Positions 41,357 to 41,718 of a stretch of 41,718 nucleotides of DNA are shown one piece after another (positions within the stretch are counted from its first letter, which is position 1; every line of letters begins with the position of its first letter). The DNA lies in the NCBI GenBank assembly GCA_900548185.1, contig URJJ01000025.1, positions 1 through 41,718 on the forward strand. The letters run 5' to 3'. This stretch comes from an uncultured Opitutales bacterium. GTDB lineage: Bacteria; Verrucomicrobiota; Verrucomicrobiia; Opitutales; Intestinicryptomonadaceae. Below the pieces are notes generated by a model. It did no database searches. It worked only from the letters and a program-made list of their open reading frames with translations, and was not told where the DNA came from. Made by a program: the position numbers and the translations under genes.

Positions 41357-41668
41357 ATGTTTCCCCTGTACATAACAGCGGCTTCCGTCGCATTCCTGCA
41401 TTCCCTGGCAAATCCGAGCCACTACATGCCGTTTGTCGCGCTCGGCAAGGCGAGGGGCTGGGGGATTTGGCGCACCGCTTCCGCCGCAGCGCTGTGCGGG
41501 CTGGGCCATGTTCTCGGCTTCGCCGCGGTGGCCGCCGTTGGCTTTGCGCTCGGGCGGGGCCTGGACCTTTTCAGGGCGTTTGCAGAGCACGGGGAGTTTT
41601 ACGCGGGCCTTGCCTTCCTACTGTTCGGCCTGGGATACTTTGCCTACGGGCTTTGGGCGGGGCTTTCG
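41357..41668 (+). CDS. Polytopic membrane protein, C-terminally truncated by the contig end
   Basis: The first 104 residues are genomic. They include a hydrophobic start with His15 (AFLHSLANPSHYMPFVALGK), a second helix around 41-66 (CGLGHVLGF) and a third around 82-102. The HSLxxPxHYxPF and CGLGHVLG signatures resemble UreH/DsbD-like or NicO-type transporters that move metals or electrons, but the fragment is too short to decide. The last 12 residues of the open frame (SLIHISEP-type peptide) are translated sequencing adapter and must be removed. Confidence 0.75.
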
Positions 41669-41718
41669 CTGTCTCTTATACACATCTCCGAGCCCACGAG
41701 ACCCTAAGACATCTCGTA
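41669..41718 (+). other. Nextera read-2 adapter, i7 index and start of P7 (not genomic)
   Basis: Starts with the Tn5 mosaic-end complement (CTGTCTCTTATACACATCT), continues through the Nextera read-2 sequence to 41702, then an 8-base index (41703-41710, CCTAAGAC) and ATCTCGTA, the first bases of P7. This is library sequence and interrupts the last gene. Confidence 0.98.

Noticed and set aside
41357..41707. Complete 116-residue membrane protein as read from the open frame
   Set aside because: The last 12 codons are sequencing adapter; the real gene is truncated at 41668.

Overview
The window is one metagenome-style contig of high-GC bacterial DNA. Sequencing adapter remains at both ends: Nextera/Tn5 read-1 adapter at 1-38, and read-2 adapter with an i7 index at 41669-41718. 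The biological sequence is therefore about 39-41668. The gene content points to an obligately anaerobic, fermentative Gram-negative of the PVC group, most likely Verrucomicrobiota/Lentisphaerota from a gut-like habitat. The reasons are an outer-membrane RND efflux system, Tat-exported Gfo/Idh/MocA oxidoreductase, secreted HEAT and ThuA-like proteins, secreted glycoside hydrolases, pyruvate formate-lyase with its activase, a reverse rubrerythrin under an Rrf2 regulator, and an anaerobe-type biotin synthase. The phylum is an inference; no rRNA gene is present.

Layout. (1) 392-5812 is a complete, tightly overlapping biotin operon, bioB-bioA-bioF-bioG/bioC fusion-bioD, behind a leader with two hairpin/T-tract structures. 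(2) 5839-6982, minus strand: a uracil/hypoxanthine-DNA-glycosylase-like gene and methylglyoxal synthase. (3) 7889-10630, minus strand: a Tat-exported Gfo/Idh/MocA oxidoreductase followed by a secreted HEAT-repeat protein, with a good promoter and terminator. (4) 11051-16189, minus strand: trpS, an uncharacterised membrane/coiled-coil protein, hisF and speA, probably one operon; uvrB diverges from it. (5) 18572-19195: an unrecognised six-helix membrane protein. (6) 19293-25909, minus strand: a tetR-MFP-RND-outer-membrane-channel efflux operon with a perfect palindromic operator in front of tetR. (7) 26119-26192: tRNA-Gln(CTG), followed by about 450 bp of densely folded repeat DNA. This includes two direct 108-bp copies, each made of five consecutive hairpins. 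(8) 26761-32025: secreted GH3 glycosidase, a secreted protein of unknown function and a ThuA-like protein. (9) 32138-37322: fermentation and redox genes (nitroreductase, YqhD-type alcohol dehydrogenase, pflB, pflA). (10) 37543-39570: LOG-family phosphoribohydrolase and a Tat-exported glycosidase-like protein. (11) 40150-41123: Rrf2 regulator translationally coupled to reverse rubrerythrin. (12) 41357-41668: the start of a membrane protein cut by the contig end.

How it fits together. The cell makes biotin de novo with enzymes suited to anaerobic life, ferments pyruvate via PflB/PflA, disposes of aldehydes and electrons through the YqhD-type dehydrogenase and perhaps the methylglyoxal bypass, and deals with oxidative stress through Rrf2-reverse rubrerythrin. 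The secreted GH3, GH-like and ThuA/Gfo proteins suggest glycan use.

No CRISPR array, transposase, phage module or toxin/defence island was seen. The least explained element is the multi-hairpin direct repeat next to tRNA-Gln. Its two copies differ almost only in loops, which suggests that the folded structure is what is conserved.
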